A DNA stretch of 55,811 nucleotides from Achromobacter mucicolens. Its GTDB lineage: Bacteria; Pseudomonadota; Gammaproteobacteria; Burkholderiales; Burkholderiaceae_B. The first letter of the stretch is position 1. Every line of letters starts with the position of its first letter. A model generated the notes under the pieces. That model did not search any database. It saw only the letters and a program-made list of their open reading frames with translations, and was not told the origin of the DNA. Positions 16,495 to 26,525 of this stretch are shown piece by piece. Both the position numbers and the translations under genes were made by a program. The DNA lies in NCBI RefSeq assembly GCF_902859725.1, contig NZ_CADIJP010000028.1, forward strand, positions 1 to 55,811, in the 5' to 3' direction.

Positions 16495-17378
16495 TTGGCC
16501 GCTCCGGCAACGGCGTCGCGCCGCGATGCGGCCTCGCTGGCCTGGCGCGCCTTCAGGATCTCTTCGGTCTTGATGCGGATCTGCCAGTAATACATGGCGC
16601 GCGCGACCGCATAGTCGTAGCCGGCCTTTCCATCCAGGAATCCCAGTTTGAAGACATAGGAGTGCAGGAACGAGATCGGCGCCTTGAACGGCATGGCCTG
16701 GAAGATGCGCTTGAGCAGGGCGCGGCCGCCGACGTTGGCCTCTCGCGGATCGTTCATCAGGCCCTTGGTGCGCAGGTTCGCTTCCCAGTCCGAATAGCGA
16801 TTGTGCTTGTCGAAGTAGTGATACAGCGAGTCGTGGTCGTTGTGCACCATACGCTGGCGCAGCGCAAAGGTCTCGCCCTGGACCTGCGGCTGGTAGTGAC
16901 CCTCGACCTCCCACATGTTGGCCACGTCCAGGTCGTCGTAGTCCAGAAAGCGCGAGCGGTCGCGCGCCAGGAGCGCCAGCTTGTAGACGCGATGGCCATG
17001 TTCCAGCTTCTTGCCGCAGAACACGTAGTCAAAGGGCACGAAAGCGCCGCCAGCCCCCGCGGCAAAGCGCGGCAGGACCTCGCGGATCTCGGCGGCCAGG
17101 CCCGGCGTCATTTCTTCGTCGGCGTCCACGTACAGCACGACGGGGTGCGTGAAGGGAAGCTGCTCCAGGCACCACTGCTTTTTCTTCGGATACTTGCCGT
17201 CCCACTGGAAATTCGAAACGCGCGCGCCCATCGCCGTGGCGATCGAGCAGGTCGCGTCCGTGCTGTTGGAGTCCACGACGAAGACTTCGTCGAACTCCGC
17301 CAGCCCTTTCAGGCACTTCGCGATGTTGCGTTCCTCGTTCTTGGTCATCACCACGACGGATACCGGTATCTTCTGCAT
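16491..17378 (-). CDS. Family 2 glycosyltransferase (WaaE/KdtX-like)
   Basis: A 295-residue GT-A protein. The start VSVVVMTKNEERNIAKCL, VFVVDSNSTDAT and the DxD-type VLYVDADEE form the nucleotide-sugar site. The later part (FDYVFCGKKLEHGHRVYKL, VEGHYQPQVQGE) matches WaaE/KdtX-like glucosyltransferases. ATG 17378 has AGGACAGC upstream; the longer open frame to 17495 reads as non-coding. The sugar it adds cannot be told from sequence. Part of the exopolysaccharide operon. Confidence 0.92.
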   Translation of the reverse strand: MQKIPVSVVVMTKNEERNIAKCLKGLAEFDEVFVVDSNSTDATCSIATAMGARVSNFQWDGKYPKKKQWCLEQLPFTHPVVLYVDADEEMTPGLAAEIREVLPRFAAGAGGAFVPFDYVFCGKKLEHGHRVYKLALLARDRSRFLDYDDLDVANMWEVEGHYQPQVQGETFALRQRMVHNDHDSLYHYFDKHNRYSDWEANLRTKGLMNDPREANVGGRALLKRIFQAMPFKAPISFLHSYVFKLGFLDGKAGYDYAVARAMYYWQIRIKTEEILKARQASEAASRRDAVAGAAK

Positions 17379-17391
17379 GATGCTGTCCTGT

Positions 17392-18522
17392 TCAGGGCGT
17401 TCCGCGCTGCATGAGCGGGCGGAAGAGATCGATGACGTTGCGGCAGTGCCGCTCGAGGGAAAAGGCGTCCGCGCGCTCGGGGCCCTGGGCCGCAAGCTTC
17501 TCGCGCATCTCGCCGTCGTAGGCCAGTCGACGCACCGCCTCGGCCAGCGCCTCGGCGTCGCCTACCGGCACCAGCAGGCCGTAGCGGCCGGCGTCCAGGA
17601 TCTCGGCGGGGCCGTGCGGGCAGTCGGTGGAGATGACGGGAACGCCCAGACACAGGGCCTCGACCAGCACGTTGCCGAAACTCTCGCGCACGGAGGTGAG
17701 CGCGAAGGCGCCGGCGCCGGCGATGACCGGAAACGGATTGTCGATGTGGCCGGCCAGCGTGACCTGCGTGCGGGACGGCCGGTCGTCGATGCGCTTTTGC
17801 AGGGCGGCGTGCTCGGAGCCTTCGCCCAGGATCGTGAACGCAATGCTCGGGTCGTCGAGCAGCGCGGCCGCGTCGATCAGCGTGGCGTAGTCCTTGACGG
17901 CTTCTAGCCGGCCCACGGCCACCACGTGATAGGGCGAGTCGCCGCCATCGGCCGTCTTCGGCTGGGCGCCCTGGCGCCGCACGTTGTCCAGCGGCACGCC
18001 GTTGTAGATGGTGTGCACCTTGCCGCGCAGCGGCGGAAACATGCTGACCAGGTCTTCCTTGACGCCGCGCGACACCCCGACCACCGCGTCGTGCCGCCGG
18101 TAGGTCTGGCTGACCAGCCAGCACTTCAGGCGGCGCATCTTGGAGGCGCCGTAGTGGATGGCCGGGCTGCTGTGTTCGAAGGCCACCGTGCGGAAGTTGC
18201 CGCGCAGGATCTTTCTGGCCAGCACGACCAGCATGTTGCACAAAAGGCCGTGCGAGCAGACGATGGCGGGCTTTTCGCGGCGTATGTGCTGCAGCAGCTT
18301 GAAGAACGCCACGGGCAGCGCCAGCCGCAGCTTGGTGGGAGACTCGATGATCGGAAATGCGCGGGTGACCTTGGGGTTGGCGATGGGATACTCGCGGTTG
18401 CGCGAGCGCAGCAGGAACAGGGCGGAGTCCACCCCCTGTTCCGGCAACGCATCCACAATGAAGGCGACGCATCTTCCGACGCCGCCATGCAAGTCCGGTG
18501 CGACAAACAAGACATCAGACAT
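17392..18522 (-). CDS. Glycosyltransferase (GT4 family)
   Basis: A 376-residue GT-B retaining glycosyltransferase. The N-terminal acceptor domain begins VLFVAPDLHGGVGRC. The donor domain has VVAVGRLEAVKDYATLIDAA, FTILGEGSEHAAL and the E-x7-E type motif in SVRESFGNVLVEALCLGVP. Its start overlaps the polymerase-like gene by 8 bases and it is followed after 13 bases by the GT2 gene. It adds one sugar of the repeat unit; linkage and donor are unknown. Confidence 0.93.
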   Translation of the reverse strand: MSDVLFVAPDLHGGVGRCVAFIVDALPEQGVDSALFLLRSRNREYPIANPKVTRAFPIIESPTKLRLALPVAFFKLLQHIRREKPAIVCSHGLLCNMLVVLARKILRGNFRTVAFEHSSPAIHYGASKMRRLKCWLVSQTYRRHDAVVGVSRGVKEDLVSMFPPLRGKVHTIYNGVPLDNVRRQGAQPKTADGGDSPYHVVAVGRLEAVKDYATLIDAAALLDDPSIAFTILGEGSEHAALQKRIDDRPSRTQVTLAGHIDNPFPVIAGAGAFALTSVRESFGNVLVEALCLGVPVISTDCPHGPAEILDAGRYGLLVPVGDAEALAEAVRRLAYDGEMREKLAAQGPERADAFSLERHCRNVIDLFRPLMQRGTP

Positions 18523-19807
18523 GGGGTATTACTCGCGTGGGTGGCGCCCGGCGCACGATATCCGGGCGGGGGCTGGGAGCGGGAGATTCTTGGCGAGGCA
18601 CGGGCATGATCTGGGCATTTCGCATCAGCGAAAGGCAGTAACACAGCAGAAAGCCGGTAAACGCGGTCTTGGGCGCATAGGCCAGGCCGCCGGACATCGA
18701 GTCGATGAAGATGTAGATGGGCGCGGTGGCGAGCAGGTATCGCCGGTGCATCTCCAGCCCGGGATGGGCGTAGCGCCGAAAGAGCGAGAACAGCAGGATG
18801 AGCAGCGGCGGCAGCATGATCATGATCGTGCCGACCACGCCGAACTTCATCAGGTAGAACGCCCAGGAGTTGTGCGCGAACGTGCTCAGTTCAAAGCCGT
18901 TCTCGCCCATCACCCAGCTGCGAAAACCCGCGCCCTTGCCAAAGACGGGGCTTTCGGCAAAGAACTGCATCTGGCCTTCCATTTCCTGCACTCGCGCGCC
19001 GTAGCTGGAGTCTTCGTCCAGGCGTTCGACGCTGAAGATGCGTTGGGTCAGCACGTCCAGGTAGCCGATGCTGGCGAAGATCAGCACGCCGGCCACGGCG
19101 GCGGGCGCGAAGATCATGATGGCGCGGCGGCGGATGTCGGCATTGCCTGCCAGCAGCACGGCGATGACCACGGAAATGGCAAGCTGCAGGTATTGGCTGC
19201 GGTTCAGCGAGAACACCAGCGCCATCACCATGTACAGCGTCAGCGCGTAGGCTTTGGGGCCCGACACGTTCAGTGTGCGCCGAAAGTACAGCAGCGACAC
19301 CACGCCCATCGGAATCGCCCAGACGCCCAGGCGCACGTTGCGCAGCGGGTTGGCGACGCTGAAGCCGGTCGCCTGTTCCAGCAGCATCAGCGTGGCGACC
19401 GCCAGGCTGGCCGCCACGATGTACTTCTGCAGGATGGCATAGGCGTGGGGACTGTCGATGTCCTTGTAGCAAAGGAACGGCGTGCACAGGAAATAGAAGA
19501 CGATGCGCAGATCGCGCGCCACGTCGCCGGTCTCGATCCCGGGATGGTGGGCCGAGACCACCAGCAGATAGATCACCGAAATGGCCTGGATGCCGAGCAA
19601 CACGCCCAGCGCGCCGCGTGGCAGCGCGTAGGCGCCCGGGTGGGCCAGGCGCAGCGCCTTGACGCCCAGCATGGCCACGAACAGCAGATCGAAGGGCGAC
19701 AGCTTGAAGCTGCCCACCCCTACGATGAACCTGTCGTCGTTCAGCGCCAGCGCGGTGAAGACGAACAGGCCCAGGAGATGCAGGGTGGAAAGGCGGCGCG
19801 TGGTCAT
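18515..19807 (-). CDS. O-antigen ligase/polymerase-like membrane protein (probable Wzy)
   Basis: A 430-residue protein with about ten to eleven hydrophobic segments across its length (LLGLFVFTALAL, FDLLFVAMLGV, LGVLLGIQAISVIYLLVV, AVAGVLIFASIGYLDVL). A large polar loop lies at about residues 260-320 (FAESPVFGKGAGFRSWV, ELSTFAHNSWAFYLMKFG), as in Wzy/WaaL proteins. Being inside a cluster with Wzx, Wza and Wzc, it is most likely the repeat-unit polymerase. Sequence alone cannot exclude ligase activity. Confidence 0.88.
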   Translation of the reverse strand: MTTRRLSTLHLLGLFVFTALALNDDRFIVGVGSFKLSPFDLLFVAMLGVKALRLAHPGAYALPRGALGVLLGIQAISVIYLLVVSAHHPGIETGDVARDLRIVFYFLCTPFLCYKDIDSPHAYAILQKYIVAASLAVATLMLLEQATGFSVANPLRNVRLGVWAIPMGVVSLLYFRRTLNVSGPKAYALTLYMVMALVFSLNRSQYLQLAISVVIAVLLAGNADIRRRAIMIFAPAAVAGVLIFASIGYLDVLTQRIFSVERLDEDSSYGARVQEMEGQMQFFAESPVFGKGAGFRSWVMGENGFELSTFAHNSWAFYLMKFGVVGTIMIMLPPLLILLFSLFRRYAHPGLEMHRRYLLATAPIYIFIDSMSGGLAYAPKTAFTGFLLCYCLSLMRNAQIMPVPRQESPAPSPRPDIVRRAPPTRVIPHV

Positions 19808-19833
19808 TGCGGTTCCGTATCAGTGAGGGCTGC

Positions 19834-20736
19834 CTAGTGCGCGGCCCAGTCGTCCCGGCCGAAGATCTTGGTGGTCAGCTTTTCCAGCAGGTAGGTCAGG
19901 TCCCCCTGCCGGGCATGCGCGGCCACCTTCGAGGCGCGGCACGACAGTTCGAACAGCTTTCCCAACCCCGGCTCGGTCCGGCGGATGCGGCTGACGATCT
20001 GTTCGCGCTCTTCCAGCAGCACGTCCTGCATCAGCGCGGTCTTGGTCTCGTCGTGGGCGGTGTACACGCCCAGCGCGTCGGGAACGATCAGGTTCTTTCC
20101 CTCGCGCAGCAGCCGGCTCCACAGTTCGAGGTCCATGCAGTACCGCATGCTTTCCTGCAGCAGGCCGTACTTGCGCAGCAGGTCACGGCGGAAGATGGCG
20201 GACTGGTTCGGGATGGAGGCCTTGACCACCGTCAGCGTGCCGCGGTTGACGGGCGTGTAGTGGATCTTGCGGAAGATGCGGTTGTCGGCATCCGCCACGA
20301 AGAGGTTGCCGCTGACGATCGGCGCGCGGCCTTTGGCCGCGGCGGCGCCCAGTTTGCGCAGCGCGCCCGGGAAGTACAGGTCGTCCGAGTTCTGCCAGCC
20401 GACGTAGTCGCCCGTGGCGCGTTCGAACCCCTTGTTGATCGCATGCGACTGGCCCCGGTCCGGGGTGCTTTCCCAATAGGACAGGTAGCGCTCGTATTTC
20501 TTGATGATGTCTACGCTGCCGTCGGTGGAGCCGCCGTCGATGATGATGTATTCCAGCCGCGGATACCCCTGGTTCAGCACGGACAGGATGGTGCGCTCCA
20601 GGAACTTGGCCTGGTTGAACGAGGGCGTCACGATCGTCACCTTGGGCAGCAGCCCGCTGGCGATGGGCGCCGGCGGACGAAGCTCGCGGACGAAGTCGAT
20701 GAGCTGGCGTGAATACTCGTTATGGCGCTTGCGCAT
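19834..20736 (-). CDS. Family 2 glycosyltransferase
   Basis: A 300-residue GT-A transferase with [30 protein letters not shown] and a DxD-like [16 protein letters not shown] 20736 is chosen because TGAGGTCCTAC gives a good ribosome-binding site; the ATG at 20751 would add five residues with no such site. It follows the flippase gene closely and precedes the polymerase by 26 bases. Sugar specificity is unknown. Confidence 0.92.
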   Translation of the reverse strand: MRKRHNEYSRQLIDFVRELRPPAPIASGLLPKVTIVTPSFNQAKFLERTILSVLNQGYPRLEYIIIDGGSTDGSVDIIKKYERYLSYWESTPDRGQSHAINKGFERATGDYVGWQNSDDLYFPGALRKLGAAAAKGRAPIVSGNLFVADADNRIFRKIHYTPVNRGTLTVVKASIPNQSAIFRRDLLRKYGLLQESMRYCMDLELWSRLLREGKNLIVPDALGVYTAHDETKTALMQDVLLEEREQIVSRIRRTEPGLGKLFELSCRASKVAAHARQGDLTYLLEKLTTKIFGRDDWAAH

Positions 20737-20756
20737 GTAGGACCTCAGCATGTTGG

Positions 20757-22073
20757 TTATCGGGTGGCCGCAGGCATGGCGCCCGGAAAGTCGGGGCGGG
20801 ATTGACGGATGGCGAGGGCCACGCCGGCCAGCGTGATCGCCGCGTAGGCCATGCGGCCCCAGGCTGCGGCGTGTTCCCCCGCCACGTGAACCAGTCCCGC
20901 CATGACGCACAGCATCGCCAGGCCGCCCAGTCCGTTCAGGATTGCGACAGCGCGGGAATTGCCGAGCCCCAGGAGGGAGAAGTGCGCCGCGGCGTTCAGG
21001 GACAAGAGGCCCGACGCCACGATCAGCAACTGGAAGGTGCCCAGATGGCCGCTGGCGACGTTCTCGCCCAGCAGCACGTTCAGAAGCGGCTTGCTGACCG
21101 CCAGCACGGCCAGCGTGGCGCTGGCGGACAGCGCCAGGTTCCACAGCATCATGCGGCGGATTTCGCGTTCCGCGGCGCCGGGGTAGGGCGGTGACACGGA
21201 CAGGCGCGTCACGCGCGGCATCGCCTTCTGGAAGATGGCGACGGACGCCGTATGGATGATCTGGCCGACCTGCACGCCGACGGTATAGATCGCCAGCGCC
21301 GCCGGTCCCATCAGGCTGCCGACCAGCACCCGGTCGACCGAGCCGAAAGCCAGCGCGCTCAGGCTGTTCAGCCATGACCAGCGCGAGAAGCGGAAGGCGG
21401 CCATCATGGCGCCGCGGTCGCGCACGGGCCGCACGATGAATCGGTCATAGGCGCGCGAGAACACGCGCATCTTCACGCTGCCCGCGATGAGCAGTCCCAG
21501 GGCCTGCGCCAGGCCGGTCCAGGTGGGCGAGGCGGTGTACCAGGCGGCCGCGCAGGCCAGCGCCATCGTGCCGGTGCGGCTGAAGACCTCGCACAGCGCG
21601 GTGGCGCGAAAGTCCTCGCGTCCCTTCAGGCAGCCGGAAAAGAGCTGGTCATACTGCTGCGTGAGGTAGATGGCGAGGGCGGGCATGGCCAGCATCGTGA
21701 CGGCCACGCCGCCAAAGGTGGCGTCCGGCCACCCCAGCCCCACCACGCCCCACAGCAGCACGGCGGCCAAGGTGACGACGGCCAGCGCACAGCCGATCAG
21801 CGACATGCTGACGCCGGCCGCGCGATAGGCGCCGCCGGGCTCGTGCACGCTCTCGGATACGAGCTTGGTCGCGGTCACCGCCGCGCCAAGGTTCGCCGCG
21901 TTGCCGAACCCGGCCAGCGCGATGATCATGGAATATTGGCCGAAGCCGACCGTGCCGAGCTGGCGAAAGAGGATCGGCAGCGCCACCAGCGCCGCGACGG
22001 GACCGATGCCGTATTCCACCAGCCCCCAGAAGGAAGCATTGCCGGCGATGTGTTTCTTCACGAATCCAAGCAT
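20757..22073 (-). CDS. wzx: Wzx-type lipid-linked repeat-unit flippase
   Basis: A 438-residue integral membrane protein with about twelve predicted helices, the size and pattern of MOP-superfamily Wzx proteins. The N-terminus ([38 protein letters not shown]) is typical. It would move undecaprenyl-linked repeat units across the inner membrane for polymerisation. It follows the GDP-fucose synthase gene by 32 bases. Confidence 0.92.
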   Translation of the reverse strand: MLGFVKKHIAGNASFWGLVEYGIGPVAALVALPILFRQLGTVGFGQYSMIIALAGFGNAANLGAAVTATKLVSESVHEPGGAYRAAGVSMSLIGCALAVVTLAAVLLWGVVGLGWPDATFGGVAVTMLAMPALAIYLTQQYDQLFSGCLKGREDFRATALCEVFSRTGTMALACAAAWYTASPTWTGLAQALGLLIAGSVKMRVFSRAYDRFIVRPVRDRGAMMAAFRFSRWSWLNSLSALAFGSVDRVLVGSLMGPAALAIYTVGVQVGQIIHTASVAIFQKAMPRVTRLSVSPPYPGAAEREIRRMMLWNLALSASATLAVLAVSKPLLNVLLGENVASGHLGTFQLLIVASGLLSLNAAAHFSLLGLGNSRAVAILNGLGGLAMLCVMAGLVHVAGEHAAAWGRMAYAAITLAGVALAIRQSRPDFPGAMPAATR

Positions 22074-22105
22074 CGGTAACCCTGTCTGTCATGCTGGCGC
22101 GGCCG

Positions 22106-23059
22106 TCAGGCGACCGGCAGCGCCTGTTGCGTGCGCTCGCGCAGGAAATGGCCATAGGCCAGCGTGATGCCGTGCGTCAGGGAGATCTCCGGCCGCCAGC
22201 CCAGCGCCTGCACGCGCGAGGAGTCCATCAGCTTGCGCGGCGTGCCGTCGGGCTTGGAGGTGTCGTAGACGATCTTGCCCTCGTAGCCGATCACGCGCGC
22301 CACCAGCCGTGCCAGGTCCGCGATGGAGATGTCCTGGCCGGCGCCGATGTTGTAGATGCCCTCGGCGTCCGGATGCTCCATCAGCATGACGCTGGCCTGC
22401 GCCAGGTCGTCCACATACAGAAACTCGCGCAGCGGCGCCCCGGTGCCCCAGATCGTCACGCTTTCCGCGCCGGCCTCGCGGCCCTCGTGGAATTTGCGGA
22501 TCAGGGCCGGCAGCACGTGGCTGCTGTGCAGGTCGTAGTTGTCGTGCGGGCCGTACAGGTTGGTCGGCATGGCGCAGATGAAGCGCGCGCCGTGCTCGCG
22601 CTGGTAGGCTTCGCACAGCTTCAGGCCGGCGATCTTGGCGATGGCGTAGGGCTCGTTGGTCGATTCCAGCGGACCCGTCAGCAGCGCGTCCTCGCGAATG
22701 GGCTGCGGCGCCTCGCGCGGATAGATGCATGACGAACCCAGGAACAGCAGCTTGCGCACCCCGGCTGCATACGCGGCGCGGATCACGTTGCACTGGATCA
22801 TCAGGTTCTTGTACAGAAAGTCCACCGGATGCGTCTGGTTGGCCAGGATGCCGCCCACCTTGGCGGCGGCCAGGTACACCACATCGACTGGCGTGGTCGA
22901 AAAGAAGCGGTGCACCTGGTTCTGGTTTTCCAGGTCCAGTTCGGCGCGGCTGCGGGTCAGCACGTTCTCGTAGCCGCGCCGGTGCAGTTCGCGGGTGATC
23001 GCCGCGCCCACCATCCCGCGGTGGCCGGCGACGAACACGCGTTGGTCCAGGTTCGTCAT
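22106..23059 (-). CDS. fcl: GDP-L-fucose synthase
   Basis: A 317-residue short-chain dehydrogenase-type epimerase/reductase that turns GDP-4-keto-6-deoxymannose into GDP-L-fucose with NADPH. The dinucleotide site is [12 protein letters not shown] near residue 10. The catalytic Ser and Tyr-x3-Lys are seen in FLGSSCIYP and PYAIAKIAG. Length and order match E. coli WcaG/Fcl (321). It starts 6 bases after the gmd stop. Confidence 0.96.
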   Translation of the reverse strand: MTNLDQRVFVAGHRGMVGAAITRELHRRGYENVLTRSRAELDLENQNQVHRFFSTTPVDVVYLAAAKVGGILANQTHPVDFLYKNLMIQCNVIRAAYAAGVRKLLFLGSSCIYPREAPQPIREDALLTGPLESTNEPYAIAKIAGLKLCEAYQREHGARFICAMPTNLYGPHDNYDLHSSHVLPALIRKFHEGREAGAESVTIWGTGAPLREFLYVDDLAQASVMLMEHPDAEGIYNIGAGQDISIADLARLVARVIGYEGKIVYDTSKPDGTPRKLMDSSRVQALGWRPEISLTHGITLAYGHFLRERTQQALPVA

Positions 23060-23065
23060 GGCGCG

Positions 23066-24175
23066 CTACTCCTTGTAGGCGTAGATTTCGTAGCCGTTCT
23101 GTTCGACCAGCGCATCGCGCCGCGCTTCCTTCAGGTCGCTCTCGACCATTTCCTTGACGAGCTGCGCGAACGAGGTGCGGGGCGTCCAGCCGAGCTTCTC
23201 GCGGGCCTTGGTGGGATCGCCCAGCAGGGTTTCGACCTCGGTCGGACGGAAGTAGCGCGGATCGACGCGCACGATCACCTGGCCCGCCTTGACGTCGTGC
23301 ACCGGCGAGAACAGCACGGTCGCCGTCTCTTCCAGGCCTTCGCCTTCCCACGCCAGCAGGATACCCAGCTCGCGCGCCGCGGTGTTGATGAACTCGCGCA
23401 CGCTGTATTGCATGCCGGTCGCGATGACATAGTCCTCGGGGGTGTCCTGCTGCAGCATCAGCCACTGCATTTCGACGTAGTCGCGGGCGTGGCCCCAGTC
23501 GCGCAGGGCGGACAGGTTGCCCAGGTAAAGGCATTCCTGCAGCCCCAGCACGATGCGCGCCAGGCCGCGGGTGATCTTGCGCGTCACGAACGTTTCGCCG
23601 CGCTTGGGCGATTCGTGGTTGAACAGGATGCCGTTGCAGGCGTACATGCCATAGGCTTCGCGGTAGTTGACGCTGATCCAGTAGGCGTAGAGCTTGGCGG
23701 CGGCGTAGGGGCTGCGCGGATAGAAGGGGGTGGTTTCCTTCTGCGGCGTTTCCTGCACCAGGCCGTAGAGCTCGGACGTGGACGCCTGGTAAAAGCGCGT
23801 CTTGTTTTCCAGCTTCAGGATGCGGATCGCTTCCAAGAGGCGCAGGGTGCCCAGGCCGTCGGCGTTGGCCGTGTATTCCGGTTCCTCGAACGAGACGCCC
23901 ACGTGGCTTTGCGCGGCCAGGTTGTAGATCTCGTCGGGCTGCACCGACTGGACGATGCGGATGAGGCTGCACGAATCCGTCATGTCGCCGTGGTGCAGCA
24001 CGAAATTACGGGGCTGGTCGTGCGGATCCTGGTACAGGTGGTCGATCCGCGCGGTATTGAACAGCGAAGCGCGCCGCTTGATGCCGTGGACCTCGTAGCC
24101 CTTGGCCAGCAGAAGCTCCGCCAGATAGGCCCCGTCTTGGCCAGTTACGCCGGTAATCAGTGCCCGTTTTGGCAT
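23066..24175 (-). CDS. gmd: GDP-mannose 4,6-dehydratase
   Basis: A 369-residue enzyme making GDP-4-keto-6-deoxymannose, the first step towards GDP-fucose. The NADP site is [14 protein letters not shown]. The catalytic triad region is [11 protein letters not shown] with [25 protein letters not shown] and [16 protein letters not shown] are family signatures. ATG 24175 is the normal family start; the frame open to 24232 adds an unconserved stretch. It lies 10 bases after the VanZ-like gene. Confidence 0.97.
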   Translation of the reverse strand: MPKRALITGVTGQDGAYLAELLLAKGYEVHGIKRRASLFNTARIDHLYQDPHDQPRNFVLHHGDMTDSCSLIRIVQSVQPDEIYNLAAQSHVGVSFEEPEYTANADGLGTLRLLEAIRILKLENKTRFYQASTSELYGLVQETPQKETTPFYPRSPYAAAKLYAYWISVNYREAYGMYACNGILFNHESPKRGETFVTRKITRGLARIVLGLQECLYLGNLSALRDWGHARDYVEMQWLMLQQDTPEDYVIATGMQYSVREFINTAARELGILLAWEGEGLEETATVLFSPVHDVKAGQVIVRVDPRYFRPTEVETLLGDPTKAREKLGWTPRTSFAQLVKEMVESDLKEARRDALVEQNGYEIYAYKE

Positions 24176-24185
24176 GGTTGTGTCC

Positions 24186-24587
24186 TTAAGACTTAGTGAC
24201 TGCACGAAAGGAGCCGATGGCTGCGTTACCAATGTGCAAAGAGATTACTGTTGCACCAGCCGCTGAGATATCGGCCAAAAGGTCTAAGAGATCCGCCTGC
24301 CGGTAGGGAAAAAAGGATTGGATTGATTCATCCAGCGCGCCCAACGCGGTAACCGCCAGCATGGCCACCAGCGCGGGACGCCGGTTCACCGACAGGTAGA
24401 TCAGCGCGGTCAGGCAGGCGTAGGCGGCCAGGTGCAGCCGCTTGTCGCCAAAGGCATCGGACATGTCCGCCGCCAGCCCAGGCAGGTTGCCCACCGTGAC
24501 CAGCACGATGAAAAACAGGGCCGCCGCGGGCAGGCAAATCCTTGCCACGCCCGGGCGCCAGAAGGGAACTGAAACCTGCTCAGACAC
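24186..24587 (-). CDS. VanZ-like small membrane protein
   Basis: A 133-residue protein with about four hydrophobic helices ([36 protein letters not shown]) and the VanZ-type charged motif [11 protein letters not shown] with [23 protein letters not shown] choose the GTG at 24587: AGGA lies 10 bases upstream and the start overlaps the manC stop. The frame stays open to 24701 but runs inside manC. VanZ-like proteins often occur in polysaccharide loci; their biochemical role is not known. Confidence 0.8.
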   Translation of the reverse strand: MSEQVSVPFWRPGVARICLPAAALFFIVLVTVGNLPGLAADMSDAFGDKRLHLAAYACLTALIYLSVNRRPALVAMLAVTALGALDESIQSFFPYRQADLLDLLADISAAGATVISLHIGNAAIGSFRAVTKS

Positions 24588-26010
24588 GACCGTAGATGTC
24601 CTGAAATCGAACGATGTCGTCTTCGCCGAGATAGGCGCCCGATTGCACCTCGATGATCTCCAGCGGAATCTTCCCGGGGTTCTCCAGGCTGTGGATCTCA
24701 CCCAGCGGGATGTAGGTCGACTGGTTCTCGGTCAGCAGGTACTGCTTGTCGCCGTTGTAGATGCGGGCCGTTCCGGACACCACGATCCAGTGCTCGGCAC
24801 GGTGGTGGTGCATCTGCGAGGACAGGCGCGCGCCGGGTTTCACGGTGATGCGCTTGACCTGGTAGCGCGGCCCCTGGCCAACGGAGTCGTACGACCCCCA
24901 CGGCCGCTGGACCTCGCGGTGGTGGTTGAGCTCGCTGCGGTGCTGCGCCTTGAAGACCTCGACCAGGCGCTTGACGTCCTGCGAGCGCGACTTGTGCGCC
25001 ACCAGGACCGCGTCGGCGGTCTCGATGACGACGATGTCGTCCAGGCCCACCGAGGCGACCAGCCGGCTGGTCGAATGGATGAGGCAGTTGCGCGAATCCT
25101 CCACCATGACGTCGCCCGTGGTGGAGTTGCCTTCCACCGACTTCTGGGCGATGCCCCAGACGGCGTCCCACGCGCCCACGTCGCTCCACGAGGCCGCCAG
25201 CGGGATGACCACCGCGCTGTCGGTGCGCTCCATGATGGCGTAGTCCATCGAGTCGCTGGGGCAGGCTTCGAACGCCGGGCCGTCAAGATGGAAGAGCCCG
25301 TTATCGCCATGCCCGGTGGCCACGGCGGCCTCGGCCTGCTCCAGGATCTTCGGCGCCAGCCGCCCCAGTTCGGACAGGAAGACCGAGGCCTGGAAGGCGA
25401 ACATGCCGCTGTTCCAGTAATAGCCGCCGTCTTCGATGAAGCGCTGGGCGACCTCGGGCGACGGTTTCTCCACGAACCGGCGCACGCGGCGCGCCGGCGC
25501 CATGGCGCCGGGCTCGTCGGCCTGGATGTAGCCGTAGCCGCTGAGCGGCGCGGTCGGCTTGATGCCGAATGTGACCAGCGCGCCCTGACGGGCGGCGTCG
25601 TATGCCTGGGCGAAGGCCGCGCTCAACACCTCGCCGTCCTCCAGCACGTGGTCGGACGGCATGATGAGCATGATCGGGTCCTCGCCATCCTGCATCGCCC
25701 GCAGCGTGGCGGCGGCGATGGCCGGCGCGGTGTTGCGCGCGAACGGCTCCAGGATGACTTCGGCGTCCTTGATGCCCAGCTCCTCGGCCTGTTCCGCCGC
25801 AATGTAGCGGTGCGCCTCGTTGCAGACGAGGATGGGCCGGGCCTGCGCGCCGGCCGAGTCCAGCCGCCGCAGGGTGTTCTGCAACAGGCTGCGGTCATCG
25901 GTCAAACGGATGAACTGCTTCGGCAGCAGTTCGCGCGACAGCGGCCACAGGCGCGAGCCTGAACCGCCGCAAAGAATCACAGCCCGGTACGGGGGACGGG
26001 GGTTGGTCAT
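24580..26010 (-). CDS. manC: Bifunctional mannose-1-P guanylyltransferase / mannose-6-P isomerase
   Basis: A 476-residue type II PMI-GMP enzyme. The N-terminal nucleotidyltransferase has CGGSGSRLWPLSRELLPKQF-type signature near residue 14 and FVEKPS. The C-terminal cupin has VQRPWGSYDSVG and SSQMHHHRAEHWIVVSG, the metal-binding isomerase part. It makes mannose-1-P into GDP-mannose and can interconvert fructose-6-P and mannose-6-P. ATG 26010 is preceded by AAGGAG at 8 bases; a GTG at 26019 is in frame but worse placed. It supplies Gmd. Confidence 0.96.
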   Translation of the reverse strand: MTNPRPPYRAVILCGGSGSRLWPLSRELLPKQFIRLTDDRSLLQNTLRRLDSAGAQARPILVCNEAHRYIAAEQAEELGIKDAEVILEPFARNTAPAIAAATLRAMQDGEDPIMLIMPSDHVLEDGEVLSAAFAQAYDAARQGALVTFGIKPTAPLSGYGYIQADEPGAMAPARRVRRFVEKPSPEVAQRFIEDGGYYWNSGMFAFQASVFLSELGRLAPKILEQAEAAVATGHGDNGLFHLDGPAFEACPSDSMDYAIMERTDSAVVIPLAASWSDVGAWDAVWGIAQKSVEGNSTTGDVMVEDSRNCLIHSTSRLVASVGLDDIVVIETADAVLVAHKSRSQDVKRLVEVFKAQHRSELNHHREVQRPWGSYDSVGQGPRYQVKRITVKPGARLSSQMHHHRAEHWIVVSGTARIYNGDKQYLLTENQSTYIPLGEIHSLENPGKIPLEIIEVQSGAYLGEDDIVRFQDIYGRV

Positions 26011-26015
26011 GGCTC

Positions 26016-26525
26016 TCACTCCTTGAAGTAGGCCTGGGTGTACGGATGCACGCCGGGATCGGCGGCGATCACTTCCCCGGGCAGCCAGCGGTAGCCGCTG
26101 TGCTGCGCCAGGGGAAGGCTTGCGGTATCCAGAGAAAGCTCGGCCTCGTAGGCGAGGACGACGTAGTGGGTGGAGCGGCCCGCCTCACCCGCGAAATTGG
26201 TGCCATAGAAGTGCTCGTACACGCCGCGCGGCGTCCAGGCGAGATCGGGCAGCGAGAGGCCCAGCTCGTCCTGGACGATGCGGCGCAGCGCGTGGCGCAG
26301 GGACTCGTTCTTGCGGATCCGTCCGCCGGGCACGAACCACGCGCCCTGTGCGGGCGGATTGGCGCGCAGCCCGGTCAGGTAATTGCCGGCGCCGTCGCGC
26401 AGCAGAAGGTCGATCGACACCAGCGGCAGCATCTCCACCGCCTGGCGGAAGTCCGCGCGGGCCAGCATTCCACCCCGCGGCGCCGGCGCTTCACGCACAG
26501 GCCATCCCAACGGTTTAGTAGACAT
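26016..26525 (-). CDS. gmm: GDP-mannose mannosyl hydrolase (Nudix)
   Basis: A 169-residue Nudix protein from ATG 26525, which overlaps the wcaJ stop region by 11 bases. An internal ATG at 26468 (MLARADFRQAVE) aligns better with the start of E. coli Gmm/NudD and may be the true start. The core AQGAWFVPGGRIRKNESLRH and the Nudix helix RRIVQDELGL are like Gmm; YEHFYGTNF and HYVVLAYE are further family marks. It hydrolyses GDP-mannose or GDP-glucose and may tune GDP-sugar levels. Confidence 0.88.
   Translation of the reverse strand: MSTKPLGWPVREAPAPRGGMLARADFRQAVEMLPLVSIDLLLRDGAGNYLTGLRANPPAQGAWFVPGGRIRKNESLRHALRRIVQDELGLSLPDLAWTPRGVYEHFYGTNFAGEAGRSTHYVVLAYEAELSLDTASLPLAQHSGYRWLPGEVIAADPGVHPYTQAYFKE

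Noticed and set aside
15938-16510. In-frame extension of the wcaI-like gene upstream of its ATG.
   Set aside because: It runs through the acetyltransferase gene in another frame and reads as Arg/Pro-rich shadow sequence.
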